NCBI GenBank assembly: GCA_947573385.1
Contig: CANPFP010000001.1
Location: 1 to 64,000 of the forward strand
Origin: an uncultured Bacillota bacterium
GTDB lineage: Bacteria; Bacillota; Clostridia; Oscillospirales; Oscillospiraceae
Length of the DNA stretch: 64,000 nucleotides
Direction of reading: 5' to 3'
Positions 42,244-50,781 of the stretch are shown here, piece after piece. Every line of letters starts with the position of its first letter. The first letter of the stretch is position 1. The notes below the pieces were generated by a model, which saw nothing but the letters and a program-made list of their open reading frames with translations, ran no database searches and was not told the DNA's origin. A program made the translations under genes and the position numbers.

Positions 42244-43668
42244 ATGGGTGGCTTTTTCGGAGCCGTCTCCACACAGGACGTCTCCCTTGACATTTTTTTT
42301 GGAGTGGATTACCACTCCCACCTGGGCACACGCCGGGGCGGCATGATTATCCACGACGCCAAGGACGGTTTCCAGCGCCAGATTCACTCCATCGAAAACA
42401 CCCCCTTCCGCACCAAATTTGAAAAGGACCTGGCAAAATTCCACGGCTGCGCCGGCATCGGCTGCATCAGCGACACCGACCCCCAGCCCCTGCTGGTCCG
42501 CTCCCACCTGGGGCTGTACGCCATCACCACCGTGGGCATCATCAACAACGCCGAGGAGCTGGTGGACCAGTACTTTTCCGACCATGGCCACCAATTTATG
42601 GCCATGAGCTCGGGTAAGGTCAATTCCACCGAGCTGGCCGCCGCCCTTATCAACCAGAAGGACAACCTGGTGGACGGCATCCTCCATGCCCAGCAGGCGG
42701 TGGCAGGCTCCCTCACCCTGCTCATCCTCACCGCCGACGGGGAGATTATCGCCGCCCGGGACCGGATGGGCCGTCTGCCCGTTCTCATAGGCAGGGGAGA
42801 AAAGGGCCACTGTGTCTCCTTCGAGTCCTTCGCCTACCACAAGCTGGGCTACGAAGACGCCTATGAGCTGGGCCCCCGGGAGATTGTCCGCATCCGGGCC
42901 GACGGCTTCGACGTCCTCTCCCCCCCGGGCGAGGAGATGAAAATCTGCGCCTTCCTCTGGAGCTACTACGGCTACCCCAACTCCAACTACGAGGGGATCA
43001 ACGTGGAGGTTATGCGCTACCGCAACGGCGCCATCATGGCCCGGAACGAGCGGGAGCGGGGGGTCCTGCCCCAGGTGGACTATGTGGCCGGCGTCCCCGA
43101 CTCGGGCATCCCCCACGCCATCGGCTACGCCAACGAGAGCGGCAGCCACTTTGCCCGCCCCTTTGTGAAATATACCCCCACCTGGCCCCGATCCTTCATG
43201 CCCGCCAACCAGAACGTGCGCAATCAGGTGGCGAAAATGAAGCAAATCCCCGTCCCGGAGCTGATCGAGGGCAAAAAGCTGCTCTTTGTGGACGACTCTA
43301 TTGTCCGGGGCACCCAGCTTCAGGAGACGGTGGACTTCCTCTACGAGTCCGGGGCCAAAGAGGTCCACATGCGCTCCGCCTGCCCCCCCATCATGTACAG
43401 CTGCAAGTACCTGAACTTTTCCCGGGGAAACTCCGACATGGACCTCCTCGCCCGGCGCACCATCCAGGAGCTGGAGGGCGACGAGGGCCAGAAGCACGTG
43501 GCGGAGTACGCCGACGCCTCTACCCAGCGGGGCGGCTGTATGCTGAAGGCCATCTGTGAGAAATTCGGCTTCGACTCCCTGGGCTATCAGTCCCTGGACG
43601 GCCTTCTGGAGGCCATCGGCATCGACAAGGACCGGGTTTGTACCTACTGCTGGTCGGGGAAAGAATAA
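42244..43668 (+). CDS. purF: PurF-like amidophosphoribosyltransferase lacking the N-terminal Cys nucleophile
   Basis: The 474-residue protein has a PurF layout: an N-terminal Ntn-type glutaminase-like domain (about 1-230) and a C-terminal phosphoribosyltransferase domain with the PRPP loop LLFVDDSIVRGTQLQE and VAGVPDSGIPHAIGYA. Standard PurF starts CGVFG after Met removal; here it reads MGGFFGAVS, so the catalytic Cys is Gly, and the LQHRGQES-type motif is HSHLGTRRGGM. The start is well supported by AAGGAGG. The enzyme may use free ammonia or another amidotransferase, or serve regulation. Its C-terminus has CTYCW. Confidence 0.88.
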   Translation: MGGFFGAVSTQDVSLDIFFGVDYHSHLGTRRGGMIIHDAKDGFQRQIHSIENTPFRTKFEKDLAKFHGCAGIGCISDTDPQPLLVRSHLGLYAITTVGIINNAEELVDQYFSDHGHQFMAMSSGKVNSTELAAALINQKDNLVDGILHAQQAVAGSLTLLILTADGEIIAARDRMGRLPVLIGRGEKGHCVSFESFAYHKLGYEDAYELGPREIVRIRADGFDVLSPPGEEMKICAFLWSYYGYPNSNYEGINVEVMRYRNGAIMARNERERGVLPQVDYVAGVPDSGIPHAIGYANESGSHFARPFVKYTPTWPRSFMPANQNVRNQVAKMKQIPVPELIEGKKLLFVDDSIVRGTQLQETVDFLYESGAKEVHMRSACPPIMYSCKYLNFSRGNSDMDLLARRTIQELEGDEGQKHVAEYADASTQRGGCMLKAICEKFGFDSLGYQSLDGLLEAIGIDKDRVCTYCWSGKE

Positions 43669-43674
43669 TTTCCT

Positions 43675-43743
43675 GTAGGGACGCTTCATGAAGCGTCCGC
43701 AGAGCAGTCACAAAAGGGCGGACGCATCGTGATGCGTCCCTAC
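43675..43743. repeat. Small palindromic intergenic repeat between purF and purM
   Basis: The ends GTAGGGACGC and GCGTCCCTAC (43675-43684 and 43734-43743) are perfect inverted repeats. Each arm is itself palindromic (GGACGCTTC/GAAGCGTCC left, GGACGCATC/GATGCGTCC right). About 69 nt, with no ORF, it looks like a REP- or MITE-type element inserted in the operon spacer. Confidence 0.7.
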
Positions 43744-43766
43744 TATAATGATCGGAGGATCTTTCC

Positions 43767-44831
43767 ATGGAAAATTCCCATTCCGCCTCCTACGCCGCCG
43801 CCGGCGTGGACATTGAGGCCGGCTACAAGGGCGTACAGCTGATGAAAAAGCATGTGGCCCGCACCATGATTCCCGGCGTGGTCAGCGGCATCGGCGGCTT
43901 CGGCGGCCTGTTTGCCCCCAACCTGGCCGGGATGAAGGAGCCGGTGCTTGTCTCCGGCTCCGACGGTGTGGGCACCAAGATTCGCCTGGCACAGCTGCTG
44001 GACAGGCACGACACCATCGGCATCGACTGTGTGGCCATGTGCGTCAACGACATTATCTGCTGCGGCGCAAAGCCCCTCTTCTTCCTGGACTACATCGCCA
44101 TCGGCAAAAACGAGCCGGAGAAAGTGGCTGACATCGTATCCGGCGTGGCGGAAGGCTGTGTCCAGTCGGGCTGCGCCCTCATTGGCGGCGAGACCGCCGA
44201 GCACCCCGGCCTGATGGCCCCCGAGGACTACGACCTGGCCGGCTTCGCCGTGGGCGTGGTGGACCGTGAGAAGATCATCGACGGCTCCAAGGTGGCCGAG
44301 GGCGACGTCCTGATCGGACTCACCTCCTCCGGGGTCCACTCCAACGGCTTCTCCCTGGTGCGCAAGGTCTTTGACATCGAGCACGCCGACCTGACCTCCC
44401 CCATGGAGGAGCTTCAGGGCAAGTCCCTGGGCGAGACCCTGCTGGCCCCCACCAAGCTCTATGTAAAGCCTGTCCTGGCCCTGCTGGAGGGCGGTATCGA
44501 CCTCCACGGCGCCAGCCACATCACCGGAGGCGGCTTCTATGAGAATGTCCCCCGGATGCTGCCTGAGGGCCTGGAGGCCTTTTTCCCGGCTGCCACGCTG
44601 CCCAACCTGCCCATCTTTGAGCTGATTCAGGAGCGGGGCAATATCCCGGAGCACGATATGTACAACACCTTCAACATGGGCCTGGGCATGGTGCTGGCCG
44701 TCCCCGCGGACCAGGCGGACAAGGCCCTGTCCATCCTCCACGCCGCCGGCGAGACCGACGCGGCGGAGGTGGGCTGTGTCCAGCCGGGAGACAAGGGCGT
44801 CTCCTTTGGCACCGTCAGCATTCCTGTATGA
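43767..44831 (+). CDS. purM: Phosphoribosylformylglycinamidine cyclo-ligase
   Basis: The 354-residue protein has PurM motifs: YAAAGVDIEAGYKGVQLMK, GGFGGLF, LVSGSDGVGTKI, CVNDIICCGAKPLFFLDY, GGETAEHPGLM and LTSSGVHSNGFSLVR. It converts FGAM to AIR with ATP. CGGAGGA precedes the ATG. It is separated from purF by the palindromic repeat and overlaps purN by 4 nt. Confidence 0.97.
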   Translation: MENSHSASYAAAGVDIEAGYKGVQLMKKHVARTMIPGVVSGIGGFGGLFAPNLAGMKEPVLVSGSDGVGTKIRLAQLLDRHDTIGIDCVAMCVNDIICCGAKPLFFLDYIAIGKNEPEKVADIVSGVAEGCVQSGCALIGGETAEHPGLMAPEDYDLAGFAVGVVDREKIIDGSKVAEGDVLIGLTSSGVHSNGFSLVRKVFDIEHADLTSPMEELQGKSLGETLLAPTKLYVKPVLALLEGGIDLHGASHITGGGFYENVPRMLPEGLEAFFPAATLPNLPIFELIQERGNIPEHDMYNTFNMGLGMVLAVPADQADKALSILHAAGETDAAEVGCVQPGDKGVSFGTVSIPV

Positions 44832-45463
44832 GCAGGAAAAAAATCGCCGTCCTGGTCTCCGGCGGCGGAACCAATTTACAGGCCCTCATCGACGCCCAGG
44901 GCCGTGGGGAGATCGTCAACGGGGAGATTACCGCCGTCATCTCCTCCGCGCCGGAGGTTTATGCTTTGGAGCGGGCCGCAAAAGCCGGTATCCCCGGATA
45001 TGTGCTGGACCGGAAAAGCTACCCCTCCAGCCAGGCCATGACGGTGGCACTGGTAGAAAAATTGCGTGAGCTCTCCATAGATGTTGTGGTAATGGCGGGC
45101 TTTATGACCATTGTAACCAAAGAGCTGTTTGAGGTTTACGAAAACGCCATCATCAACATCCACCCCGCCCTTATCCCCTCCTTCGCCGGTCCGGGGTGCT
45201 TCGGCCTCCACGTCCACGAGAAGGCCCTGGCCTGCGGCGTGAAGGTGTCCGGGGCCACCGTCCACTTCGTCACCGAGGAGTGCGACGCCGGCCCCATCAT
45301 CCTGCAAAAGGCGGTGGACGTCCTCCCCGACGACACCCCGGAGACCCTCCAGCGCCGGATTATGGAGCAGTGCGAGTGGAAGCTCCTGCCCCAGGCCGTG
45401 TCCCTGTTCTGCCAGGACCGGCTCAAGGTGGAGGGGCGGACCGTTAAAATTTTGGATGTATAA
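44828..45463 (+). CDS. purN: Glycinamide ribonucleotide formyltransferase
   Basis: The 211-residue protein has IAVLVSGGGTNLQALID at the start, INIHPALIPSF with the catalytic Asn/His, GATVHFVTEECDAGPII with the catalytic Asp and a C-terminal LLPQAV. It uses 10-formyl-THF to formylate GAR. The start overlaps the purM stop (ATGA), indicating translational coupling. Confidence 0.96.
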   Translation: MSRKKIAVLVSGGGTNLQALIDAQGRGEIVNGEITAVISSAPEVYALERAAKAGIPGYVLDRKSYPSSQAMTVALVEKLRELSIDVVVMAGFMTIVTKELFEVYENAIINIHPALIPSFAGPGCFGLHVHEKALACGVKVSGATVHFVTEECDAGPIILQKAVDVLPDDTPETLQRRIMEQCEWKLLPQAVSLFCQDRLKVEGRTVKILDV

Positions 45464-45475
45464 CAGGAGGCCGCT

Positions 45476-46186
45476 ATGAAGCTGATTAACCTGATGACCT
45501 ACCTCTCCGAGAACCCTTACCCCGGCCGGGGCATCATCCTGGGCCGCACCGCCGACGATAAGAAGGCGGCCGTCGCCTACTTCATCATGGGCCGCAGCGA
45601 GAACAGCCGCAACCGGGTCTTTGAAACGACAGAGGACGGCATCCGTACCAAGGCCTTTGACGAGAGCAAGATGACCGACCCCTCGCTGATTATCTACCAC
45701 CCCGTCCGGCTGCTGCCCAACGGCCTGCTGGTGGTGACCAACGGCGACCAGACCGACACCATCCGGGACCACATCGCCCAGGGCCACTGCTACCGCCACG
45801 CCCTGAACACCCGCACTTTCGAGCCCGACGGCCCCAACTGGACCCCCCGCATCTCCGGCGTACTCAAGCCCGACGGCACCTACAACCTGTCCATCCTTAA
45901 GAGCATGGACGGCGCCCCCGCCTGCTGCTGCCGGTACTTCTTCGAGTACGACCATCCCCTCTGCGGCGTGGGCCACCTGATCCACACCTATCAGGACAAC
46001 TCAGAGCCCCTGCCCTCCTTCGAGGGGGAGCCCCGCCGGGTGACCATCTCCGCCCAGAGCGCCCAATCCTGGGCCGAGGACATCTGGGCCGCACTGAACG
46101 AGGAGAACAAGGTGTCCCTTTTTGTCCAGCTTATCGACCTGGCGACCCAGGAACAGGACACCGTCATCATCAACAAGCACAACTGA
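45476..46186 (+). CDS. IMP cyclohydrolase, PurO-type
   Basis: The 236-residue protein matches the archaeal-type IMP cyclohydrolase family: an N-terminal LSENPYPGRGIILGRTADDKK segment, AVAYFIMGRSENSRNR, and a basic/aromatic core including NWTPRISGVL. It closes FAICAR to IMP. PurO was described in archaea, but homologues occur in clostridia that carry a separate AICAR transformylase, as here at 48035. AGGAGG lies before the ATG, 12 nt after purN. Confidence 0.9.
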   Translation: MKLINLMTYLSENPYPGRGIILGRTADDKKAAVAYFIMGRSENSRNRVFETTEDGIRTKAFDESKMTDPSLIIYHPVRLLPNGLLVVTNGDQTDTIRDHIAQGHCYRHALNTRTFEPDGPNWTPRISGVLKPDGTYNLSILKSMDGAPACCCRYFFEYDHPLCGVGHLIHTYQDNSEPLPSFEGEPRRVTISAQSAQSWAEDIWAALNEENKVSLFVQLIDLATQEQDTVIINKHN

Positions 46187-46201
46187 AAGAAGGGTATCAC
46201 C

Positions 46202-47398
46202 ATGGGACTCTTTGACCGCTTTAAGAAACAGGAGAAGGCCTCCGAGCCCAAGCCGTCTGCCCCCTCCACTCCGGAGGCAGGACTGATTGACTTCCACCCC
46301 TACGACACCGGGCTGGCGGAGTCCATCCGGGCGCTGGAGCAGGACCTGCGAAAGCTGAACACCAACGGCCGCCGGCCCTGTGACCGAGACGCGTTTGTCG
46401 CCCTGCTGGCGGGCATCGCCGCCCTGCGCAAGACCCCCGGCATCCCCGGCCCCAACGAGTCCGGCCCCAACTACTTCATCACCCTGCCCAAATGCGCCGA
46501 CCGCACAGCGGAAATGGCGTGCAAAGCCCACCTGAAGGAAATCTTCGGCATTACGGACAAGGAGTCCATGGTGGAGTTCTGTAACAAGGAGCTGCGCTGT
46601 CACAGCCAGTATCTGGACTTCGAGGGCTTCTGGGAGGGCCGTCCGCCCTTCGACCTGTCCCAACTCAACGGCGGCGGCCTGGAATTTTTCCAGGTGGCCC
46701 GGGACTTTTCCGCCCAGTTCTACCCCATCGTGGGCCACAAGGGCTATCTGGCCTGGGACATCAGCGAGTGCGTGGGCCACCTGCGGGCGGGCTACGCCTG
46801 CGGCCTGCTCACCCGGGAAGAATTTGACGAGATGGCGGAGCACTGGATCGTTCAGGCCCAGATCTTTGAGGACTGGACCGACTTCGCCGTCAGCCTGGTG
46901 TGCGGCGAGCTGTACTGGGACTTCCGGGGCGGCTCCAAGCTGCCCGAGCTGAACAAGGGACTGGAGCTGTGGACCAAGCTGGTAAGCATGCTTTTGAACG
47001 ACGGCGCCGCCTGGGCCAGCGGCCTGTGGTACGTGCCGCCCCGGAAAAAGGAGTTCGGGCTGTGGGCCCCGGAGTTCAAGCTGTACCTCACCGACTGGGA
47101 GGGGCCCAACGGCTGCTTCGCCACCGACCACATCACCGTCCTGGGCAAGAAGGTGGGATGGTGCTACCGGGAACAGCCCACCGAGGGCCGCCCCGACAGC
47201 GGCTGGCGGTTCTTCTCCGGCGAGGAGAGCGAGGATTATGTCAACGACGCCCGAAATACTGAGGTCTACGACCTGAACACCATCTGCAACTATGACCCGG
47301 ACATTCTCCCCCTGCTGACCGCCCCTGTCGGCACCGCCTATATGCGGGGACCGGACGGGAAATTCCACGCGGAGCAGTATACGCCACCGGAGGATTAG
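46202..47398 (+). CDS. DUF1266 plus DUF2185 (immunity-like) protein
   Basis: The 398-residue soluble protein has a basic N-terminus (MGLFDRFKKQEK), a predicted helical DUF1266-like domain at about 120-290 (AWDISECVGHLRAGYACGLL; DWTDFAVSLVCGELYWDF) and a C-terminal DUF2185-like domain (VGWCYREQ, DSGWRFFSGEESEDYVND). Both families are known mostly as immunity proteins in polymorphic toxin loci. Their presence in a purine operon is unexplained. AAGGGT precedes the ATG, 15 nt after the cyclohydrolase gene, and the frame runs without gaps into a SUKH gene. Confidence 0.75.
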   Translation: MGLFDRFKKQEKASEPKPSAPSTPEAGLIDFHPYDTGLAESIRALEQDLRKLNTNGRRPCDRDAFVALLAGIAALRKTPGIPGPNESGPNYFITLPKCADRTAEMACKAHLKEIFGITDKESMVEFCNKELRCHSQYLDFEGFWEGRPPFDLSQLNGGGLEFFQVARDFSAQFYPIVGHKGYLAWDISECVGHLRAGYACGLLTREEFDEMAEHWIVQAQIFEDWTDFAVSLVCGELYWDFRGGSKLPELNKGLELWTKLVSMLLNDGAAWASGLWYVPPRKKEFGLWAPEFKLYLTDWEGPNGCFATDHITVLGKKVGWCYREQPTEGRPDSGWRFFSGEESEDYVNDARNTEVYDLNTICNYDPDILPLLTAPVGTAYMRGPDGKFHAEQYTPPED

Positions 47399-47402
47399 TA
47401 TT

Positions 47403-48020
47403 ATGTTAGCCAGAAAGGAATTGGCCCGGGCCTACTACGACGGCCTGAAAGCGGCCTATTACAGCTATGACGGCCAGGAGATATGGGACCGCTTCGCCTC
47501 AGTGGTTCACGGGGCGGACCAGCGGGACCTGGACCGGCTCACCGCCCTCTACCCCGATATCCCCGAGAGCCTGGTGGAGCTGCTCAAGCTGGTAGACGGC
47601 ACCTACTACCGGGAGTACCCGGCGGACAAGGTGCTCCTCTACTTCCTGGGCTCCGACTACGAGGGCTACCCCTACTATCTCCTATCCGCCCGGCAGATGG
47701 TGGAGACCCGCCACCAGGCCAAGGAGTTTTTCGACTACTTCGTCACCCGGGAGTATGACGACATCCCGGTGGACGAGGGGGTCTGTGATGACCTGGACAA
47801 GCTGGATTGGCTCCACTTCTCCAACTGCTGCAACAACGGCGGCACCTCCCAGCTGTTCATCGACTTCTCCCCCTCCGCCAAGGGCAAAAAGGGTCAGGTC
47901 CTGCGCTTCCTCCACGACCCGGACGAGATGGTCGTCGTGGCGGACAGCTTCGACGAGTACCTGCAAATGCTCATTGATCAGGACTACCCATTCATTGACG
48001 AGGATTCTGTAGAAGAATGA
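47403..48020 (+). CDS. SMI1/KNR4 (SUKH) family protein
   Basis: The 205-residue acidic protein has the SUKH pattern: an N-terminal LDRLTALYPDIPESLVELLKLVDGTYYREYP with the conserved G, a central LLSARQMVETRH, and the end DEMVVVADSFDEYLQMLI. SUKH proteins are often immunity proteins against polymorphic toxins, or structural scaffolds. GGAGGA, inside the end of the previous gene, serves its ATG. It precedes the AICAR transformylase gene by 14 nt. No toxin gene is visible nearby. Confidence 0.78.
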   Translation: MLARKELARAYYDGLKAAYYSYDGQEIWDRFASVVHGADQRDLDRLTALYPDIPESLVELLKLVDGTYYREYPADKVLLYFLGSDYEGYPYYLLSARQMVETRHQAKEFFDYFVTREYDDIPVDEGVCDDLDKLDWLHFSNCCNNGGTSQLFIDFSPSAKGKKGQVLRFLHDPDEMVVVADSFDEYLQMLIDQDYPFIDEDSVEE

Positions 48021-48034
48021 AAGGAGCGCACAAC

Positions 48035-49147
48035 ATGATCGAGCTGGAACTGAAATACGGCTGTAACCCCAATCAAAAGCCTGCCCGCATCTTTATGGAA
48101 CAGGGCGAGCTGCCCCTGGAGGTGCTCAACGGTCGGCCTGGGTACATCAACTTCATGGACGCGCTGAACTCCTGGCAGCTGGTGAAGGCCCTGAAACAGG
48201 CCACCGGACTGCCCGCGGCGGTCTCCTTCAAGCACGTCTCCCCGGCGGGCGCGGCCCTGGGCCTGCCCCTCAGCGACACGGAGCGGCTGATGTACCTGGC
48301 CCCTCAGGGGGACCTCTCCCCCATCGCCTGCGCCTACATCCGGGCCCGGGGGGCCGACCGGCTGTGCTCCTTCGGGGACTGGGCGGCCCTGTCCGACCCC
48401 TGCGACGGCGACACCGCCCGCTTTTTGGCCGGTGAGGTCTCCGACGGTGTCATCGCCCCGGACTACACCCCAGAGGCCCTGGAAATTCTGCGGGAGAAGC
48501 GCAAGGGCGGCTATAATGTGGTAAAAATCGACCCGGATTACACCCCCGCCCCCATCGAGCGGCGGAGCATCTTCGGCATCACCTTCGAGCAGGGCTACAA
48601 CGACCTCTCGATTGACGAGAAAATGCTGGAGAACATCGTCACCCAAAATAAGGACCTGCCCCAGAGCGCCAAAAATGATATGCTGTTGGCCCTGATTACC
48701 CTGAAATATACCCAGTCCAACTCTGTGTGCTACGTGAAGGACGGCATGACCATCGGCGTGGGAGCCGGCCAGCAGAGCCGCATCCACTGCACCCGCCTGG
48801 CCGGGAACAAGGCGGATATCTGGTGGCTGCGGCAGCACCCCAAGACGCTGGCCCTCCCCTTCCCGGAGAACGTCCGCCGCCCCGACCGGGACAACGCCAT
48901 TGACACCTTCATCGCTGACGTCCTCACCCAAAAGGAGAAGGCGGACTGGATTGCCAAACTGGAGGGCGTCACTCTGGGCTCCGACGCCTTCTTCCCCTTC
49001 GGTGACAATGTGGAGCGGGCCCACCAGTCGGGGGTGAAGTACATCGCCCAGCCCGGCGGCTCCATTCGGGACGACCAGGTCATCGAGACTGCCGACAAGT
49101 TCGGCATGGTGATGGCCTTTACCGGAATACGGCTGTTCCATCATTGA
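48035..49147 (+). CDS. Stand-alone AICAR formyltransferase (PurH C-terminal-half type)
   Basis: The 370-residue protein contains only the AICARFT part of PurH: LKYGCNPNQKPARIF, LNGRPGYINFMDALNSWQLVKAL, SFKHVSPAGAA (with the catalytic Lys-His), SNSVCYVKDGMTIGVGAGQQSR and SDAFFPFGDNVERAHQSGVKYI. The IMP cyclohydrolase half of ordinary PurH is absent and supplied by the PurO-type gene upstream. AAGGAGCG lies before the ATG at 48035; an ATG at 48017 has no site. Confidence 0.93.
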   Translation: MIELELKYGCNPNQKPARIFMEQGELPLEVLNGRPGYINFMDALNSWQLVKALKQATGLPAAVSFKHVSPAGAALGLPLSDTERLMYLAPQGDLSPIACAYIRARGADRLCSFGDWAALSDPCDGDTARFLAGEVSDGVIAPDYTPEALEILREKRKGGYNVVKIDPDYTPAPIERRSIFGITFEQGYNDLSIDEKMLENIVTQNKDLPQSAKNDMLLALITLKYTQSNSVCYVKDGMTIGVGAGQQSRIHCTRLAGNKADIWWLRQHPKTLALPFPENVRRPDRDNAIDTFIADVLTQKEKADWIAKLEGVTLGSDAFFPFGDNVERAHQSGVKYIAQPGGSIRDDQVIETADKFGMVMAFTGIRLFHH

Positions 49148-49159
49148 GGAGGAATTGGT

Positions 49160-49308
49160 ATGCAGCAGAAGTTGATTTGGGGCGGCATTTCCTTGGCTCT
49201 CTTTTTCTAATATTGTTTTTAGCCGAACCTCTCACCACACCTTTTTTTGATGAGATCTCAAAAAGCATCTGCTATCTCGCCGCTGTGGTAGGCGCAGGCT
49301 GTTACTGA
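49160..49308 (+). pseudogene. Frameshifted small membrane protein ORF
   Basis: An ATG preceded by GAGGAGGAATT opens MQQKLIWGGISLALFF and stops at 49208. Adding one T to the T5 run at 49202-49206 would read on as LILFLAEPLTTPFFDEISK and then SICYLAAVVGAGCY to a stop at 49306, giving 49 residues with one or two membrane segments. It is therefore a broken small gene, a programmed -1 frameshift or a sequencing error in the T-run. Confidence 0.45.
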
Positions 49309-49343
49309 ATCGGCAGTCGAGACTGATAAAAGGAGAACGTAGT

Positions 49344-50600
49344 ATGAAAGTTTTAGTCGTAGGCGGAGGCGGCCGGGAGCACGCCATCTGCTGGAAGCTG
49401 GCCCAGAGCCCCAAGGTGACAGCGCTCTACTGCGCCCCGGGCAACGGGGGCATCGCCCAGGTGGCAACCTGCGTGCCCATCAAGGCCACCGACGTGGACG
49501 GGATGGTGAAGTGGGCCAAAGAAAACGCCATGGACTTTGTCATGGTGGCCCCGGATGACCCTCTGGCCCTGGGCATGGTGGACGCGCTGGAAAAAGCGGG
49601 CATCCCCGCCTTCGGCCCCCGGGCCAACGCCGCCATCATCGAGGCCAGCAAGGCCTTTTCCAAGGAGCTGATGAAACAATACCACATCCCCACCGCCAAA
49701 TATGAGACCTTCACCGACCTGGACAAGGCCCTGGCCTACATCCGGGCCCAGGGCGCGCCCATTGTGGTCAAGGCGGACGGCCTGGCCCTGGGCAAGGGGG
49801 TCGTCGTCGCCTCCACCGTGGAGGAGACGGAAACCGCCGTTCGGGAGATGATGGAGGACAAGAAGTTCGGCGAAAGCGGCTCCACCGTGGTCATTGAGGA
49901 GTGCATGGTGGGCCCCGAGGTGACCGTCCTGGCCTTCTGCGACGGGGAGCATCTGGTTCCCATGCTCTCCAGCCAGGACCACAAGCGGGCCTATGACGGC
50001 AACCAGGGCCCCAACACCGGGGGCATGGGGGCCTTCTGCCCCTCCCCCAAGTACACCCCGGAAATCGCGGACCGCTGCATGAAGGAAATTTTTCTGCCCA
50101 CAGTCGCTGCTCTGAAGGCAGAGGGCCGCCCCTTCAAGGGGGTTATTTACTTCGGGCTGATGCTGACCAAAGACGGCCCTAAAGTGGTGGAGTACAACGC
50201 CCGCTTTGGAGACCCGGAGACCCAGCCCATCCTGTCCATGCTGGACACCGACCTGCTGGATATCTTTCAGGCGTGTGTGAACGGCACCCTGGACAAGATG
50301 GATATCAGGTGGAAGTCGGGCGCGGCCTGCTGCCTGGTTTTGGCTTCCGGAGGGTATCCCGTCAGCTACAAGAGCGGCTATCCTATCTCCGGGCTGGAGG
50401 AAGCTGAAAAGCTGGGAGCCACTGTCTTCCATGCCGGGACTAAGGCGGAGGACGGTGAGGTCCTCACCGCCGGCGGCCGGGTGCTGGGGGTCACTGCCAC
50501 CGCCTTCTCTCTGGAGGAGGCCATTCACAAGGCATACGCCGCCGCACAGCCCATTCATTTCCAGGATATGCACTTCCGCTCCGACATCGGGAAGGTTTAA
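49344..50600 (+). CDS. purD: Phosphoribosylamine-glycine ligase
   Basis: The 418-residue ATP-grasp enzyme has the PurD N-domain VLVVGGGGREHAICWKL, the GPRANAA/EASKAFSKELM segment, PIVVKADGLALGKGVVVA, the QDHKRAYDGNQGPNTGGMGAF signature and EYNARFGDPETQ. It joins phosphoribosylamine to glycine. AAAAGGAGAA precedes the ATG. It closes the purine operon and is followed by a strong terminator. Confidence 0.97.
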   Translation: MKVLVVGGGGREHAICWKLAQSPKVTALYCAPGNGGIAQVATCVPIKATDVDGMVKWAKENAMDFVMVAPDDPLALGMVDALEKAGIPAFGPRANAAIIEASKAFSKELMKQYHIPTAKYETFTDLDKALAYIRAQGAPIVVKADGLALGKGVVVASTVEETETAVREMMEDKKFGESGSTVVIEECMVGPEVTVLAFCDGEHLVPMLSSQDHKRAYDGNQGPNTGGMGAFCPSPKYTPEIADRCMKEIFLPTVAALKAEGRPFKGVIYFGLMLTKDGPKVVEYNARFGDPETQPILSMLDTDLLDIFQACVNGTLDKMDIRWKSGAACCLVLASGGYPVSYKSGYPISGLEEAEKLGATVFHAGTKAEDGEVLTAGGRVLGVTATAFSLEEAIHKAYAAAQPIHFQDMHFRSDIGKV

Positions 50601-50610
50601 ACATACTTCA

Positions 50611-50639
50611 GCCCCCGGCTTTCGGCCGGGGGCTTTTTT
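50611..50639 (+). terminator. Terminator of the purine operon
   Basis: GCCCCCGGC (50611-50619) pairs with GCCGGGGGC (50625-50633) over a 5-nt loop, followed by T6. It lies 10 nt after the purD stop. Confidence 0.92.
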
Positions 50640-50703
50640 GCTCGATATAAGGCTGAACCGCCCCAGTAAAAATAGAAAATGGCGCTGTTCAGTGATTGGG
50701 TAT

Positions 50704-50732
50704 GCCGGACTGCGTTTCCAGTCCAGTCCGGC
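50704..50732. other. Hairpin downstream of the TRAP/ketose operon
   Basis: GCCGGACTG (50704-50712) pairs with CAGTCCGGC (50724-50732). On the minus strand it lies about 50 nt after the 2-hydroxyacid dehydrogenase stop. It has no T-run, so it may be a 3'-end structure. Confidence 0.5.
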
Positions 50733-50781
50733 GGTTGTGCGCAACGTCATGGGGGCCGTCCATCTCCTAACCGATGTCTCT

